64,000 bases of DNA from Leeuwenhoekiella aequorea (GTDB lineage: Bacteria; Bacteroidota; Bacteroidia; Flavobacteriales; Flavobacteriaceae), in the NCBI RefSeq assembly GCF_004104375.1, contig NZ_QOVM01000007.1, positions 169,577 through 233,576 of the forward strand, written 5' to 3'. Under the pieces are notes generated by a model. That model saw only the letters and a list, made by a program, of their open reading frames with translations, ran no database searches and was not told where the DNA came from. Shown one piece after another: positions 63,065 to 64,000 of the stretch (position 1 is the first letter of the stretch; each line of letters starts with the position of its first letter). Both the position numbers and the translations under genes were made by a program.

Positions 63065-63687
63065 ATAACATCTAAAAATATATAGAGAAAATGGCTTATA
63101 CTCCCTCCTAATACAAACAGATGCCAAATAAAATGATTAAATGGTATCTTTTTTATAGCATAAAATAATATCCCTAAGGTATAAAAGGCTCCTCCTATTA
63201 TTAGTAAGCTAATTCCTAAAGCTGAAGAATGAGATTTTAAATCATTCCAGTCAAATATAATGAGCCAACCCATACATACATATAATAACAAAGACAATAC
63301 TTCAAAACGGCCTGTGTAGAATATTTTTAAAATTGTCCCTAATACTGCAATACTCCAAACAATTGAGAAGATTAACCATCCATTCCCTTCGCTTAAAATT
63401 ATTAGTGCTACAGGCGTATAAGTGCCTGCGATTAAAAAATATATACTAATATGGTCTATTTTTCTAAAGATAGATTTCCATCTAGTAGATGTTAGAATAT
63501 GATAAATCGTAGATGCTGAATATAACAGTAGTATAGATAGTGTATAAAACAGAATACTTAAGGTACTATATTCACTTTTAGTGTTATCACCAGTAAAAAG
63601 CAAATACATTCCAAAAAACCCCAGCAACACTCCAAGTCCGTGAGATATTGCATTCCAAAATTCTTCTTCTTTCCAGTTTAAGTTCAT
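63061..63687 (-). CDS. hemolysin III / PAQR-family membrane protein
   Basis: 208 aa with seven membrane helices. The conserved His/Ser/Asp set is visible: AISHGLGVLLG near the start, SASTIYHILTS, IDHISIYFLIAGTYTP, and HFIWHLFVLGGSISHFLYI at the end. These residues form the zinc site of the PAQR/TrhA family, linked to membrane-fluidity homeostasis rather than haemolysis. It overlaps DUF4268 tail to tail. Confidence 0.93.
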   Translation of the reverse strand: MNLNWKEEEFWNAISHGLGVLLGFFGMYLLFTGDNTKSEYSTLSILFYTLSILLLYSASTIYHILTSTRWKSIFRKIDHISIYFLIAGTYTPVALIILSEGNGWLIFSIVWSIAVLGTILKIFYTGRFEVLSLLLYVCMGWLIIFDWNDLKSHSSALGISLLIIGGAFYTLGILFYAIKKIPFNHFIWHLFVLGGSISHFLYIFLDVI

Positions 63688-63721
63688 ACTGTAAAATTAA
63701 ATAATACAGTTTAATTCTATT

Positions 63722-63812
63722 AGACGTTCCCTTCGGGCTGGGCTATTCGTTACACTCTTTCTGGGCTTCTGCTTCAAAAAGGATTTCACTGCTATCCCTA
63801 ACGCAAATTAAA
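63722..63812. repeat. Bacteroidota-type conserved intergenic element
   Basis: A GC-richer block containing TTCCCTTCGGGCTGGGCTAT, then CACTCTTTC, GCTTCAAAAAGGATTTC, and ACTGCTATCCCTAACGC. I recognise similar blocks from intergenic regions of many Bacteroidota. The function is unknown to me; only one copy was seen in this window. It is not protein coding. Confidence 0.45.
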
Positions 63813-63930
63813 GTCAATTCTAGCTTCGATTTGTACAATAAGTTATTAGTTATGGACTATAAAGGCTAGTTGCAGCCTTTAGTTTGTGTTACAATGTGGA
63901 GTATGTTTATTATTTGAGTTTGGAGCAAAA

Positions 63931-63963
63931 AAAAATCCGCATCATTTACTGATGCGGATTTCT
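63931..63963 (-). terminator. rrn operon terminator
   Basis: Twelve-bp perfect stem (63933-63944 and 63950-63961) with a five-base loop. The minus strand then reads poly-T. It lies seven bases beyond the 3' end of the 5S rRNA. Confidence 0.85.
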
Positions 63964-63968
63964 AAAAC

Positions 63969-64000
63969 AAGGCGGCGACCTACTCTCCCACGAGATGCAG
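63969..64000 (-). rRNA. rrf: 5S rRNA, 3' end only (window edge)
   Basis: The minus strand reads CTCGTGGGAGAGTAGGTCGC then CGCCTT, the conserved 3' end of flavobacterial 5S rRNA. The rest, and presumably 23S and 16S, lies beyond base 64000. The 3' boundary is set by family similarity, give or take two bases. Confidence 0.85.

Noticed and set aside
1..64000. CRISPR arrays, IS elements or prophage
   Set aside because: No evenly spaced direct repeats, transposase, integrase or phage structural genes were found.

Overview
The window is AT-rich, gene-dense chromosome from a member of the Bacteroidota, most likely a (marine) flavobacterium. Pointers to this are the rpmB-rpmG-DUF4295-ftsY-rimO neighbourhood, promoter-like boxes of the form TAnnTTTG upstream of many genes, CarboxypepD_reg-type secreted proteins, many lipoproteins, and a cysteate/capnine-type sulfonolipid gene pair. 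Nothing in the sequence fixes the genus. No IS element, prophage or CRISPR array was seen; this looks like core chromosome with some accessory pockets.

Layout. 1-6.8 kb: a 5'-truncated M14 carboxypeptidase, a small MscS-type protein, an M16 peptidase lipoprotein and a secreted CarboxypepD_reg protein. 6.9-11.7 kb (minus): rimO, an amidase lipoprotein, ftsY, a 50-aa DUF4295 gene, rpmG and rpmB. 11.8-15.7 kb (minus): a tightly packed exonuclease / CarboxypepD_reg / FAH / Hpt / cinA operon. 15.9-17.3 kb: a 2-oxoacid dehydrogenase E2. 17.3-25.8 kb (minus): a sugar-nucleotide operon (tviC, tviB, wecB, rfbB, rfbA, rfbC, rfbD) followed by recR and a GT2 glycosyltransferase. It can supply UDP-GalNAcA-type sugars, UDP-ManNAc and dTDP-L-rhamnose for a surface polysaccharide. 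26-29.6 kb (plus): dps, mscS, a beta-propeller lipoprotein and a membrane pentapeptide-repeat protein. 29.7-38.6 kb: a GNAT-nitrilase fusion, a 1236-aa phosphoesterase/beta-barrel lipoprotein, an HD plus Pycsar-effector-like membrane protein, and a convergent 790-aa GAF protein.

38.8-47.4 kb: a TlpA-type thioredoxin lipoprotein, the sulfonolipid pair capB/capA, oligopeptidase B, ebfC, DUF6122, VOC and luciferase-like genes, and an orphan lipoprotein. 47.5-52.9 kb (plus): a LacI regulator, then the most interesting accessory block. This block holds two paralogous small membrane proteins with identical C-x9-C-x3-C spacing, a small lipoprotein, an MbnP-like lipoprotein, its di-haem MbnH/cytochrome c peroxidase-like partner, and an outer-membrane barrel with a Cys cluster. 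The layout suggests an envelope metal (probably copper) handling operon. 53-64 kb: an SDR, an AI-2E transporter, the decayed 3' end of a zinc alcohol dehydrogenase, tRNA-Pro and tRNA-Ser, a PgpH-like 7TM-HD c-di-AMP phosphodiesterase, a thiolase, an NlpC/P60 hydrolase, a THUMP methyltransferase, a ZIP transporter, DUF4268, hemolysin III, and the 3' end of a 5S rRNA marking a minus-strand rrn operon that continues beyond the window.

Several computed ORFs are longer than the likely genes. Starts were moved inward where a signal peptide, family alignment, overlap with the upstream stop, or an embedded promoter or terminator argued for it; these choices are stated per entry. Promoter boxes are pattern matches by eye, without experimental support.
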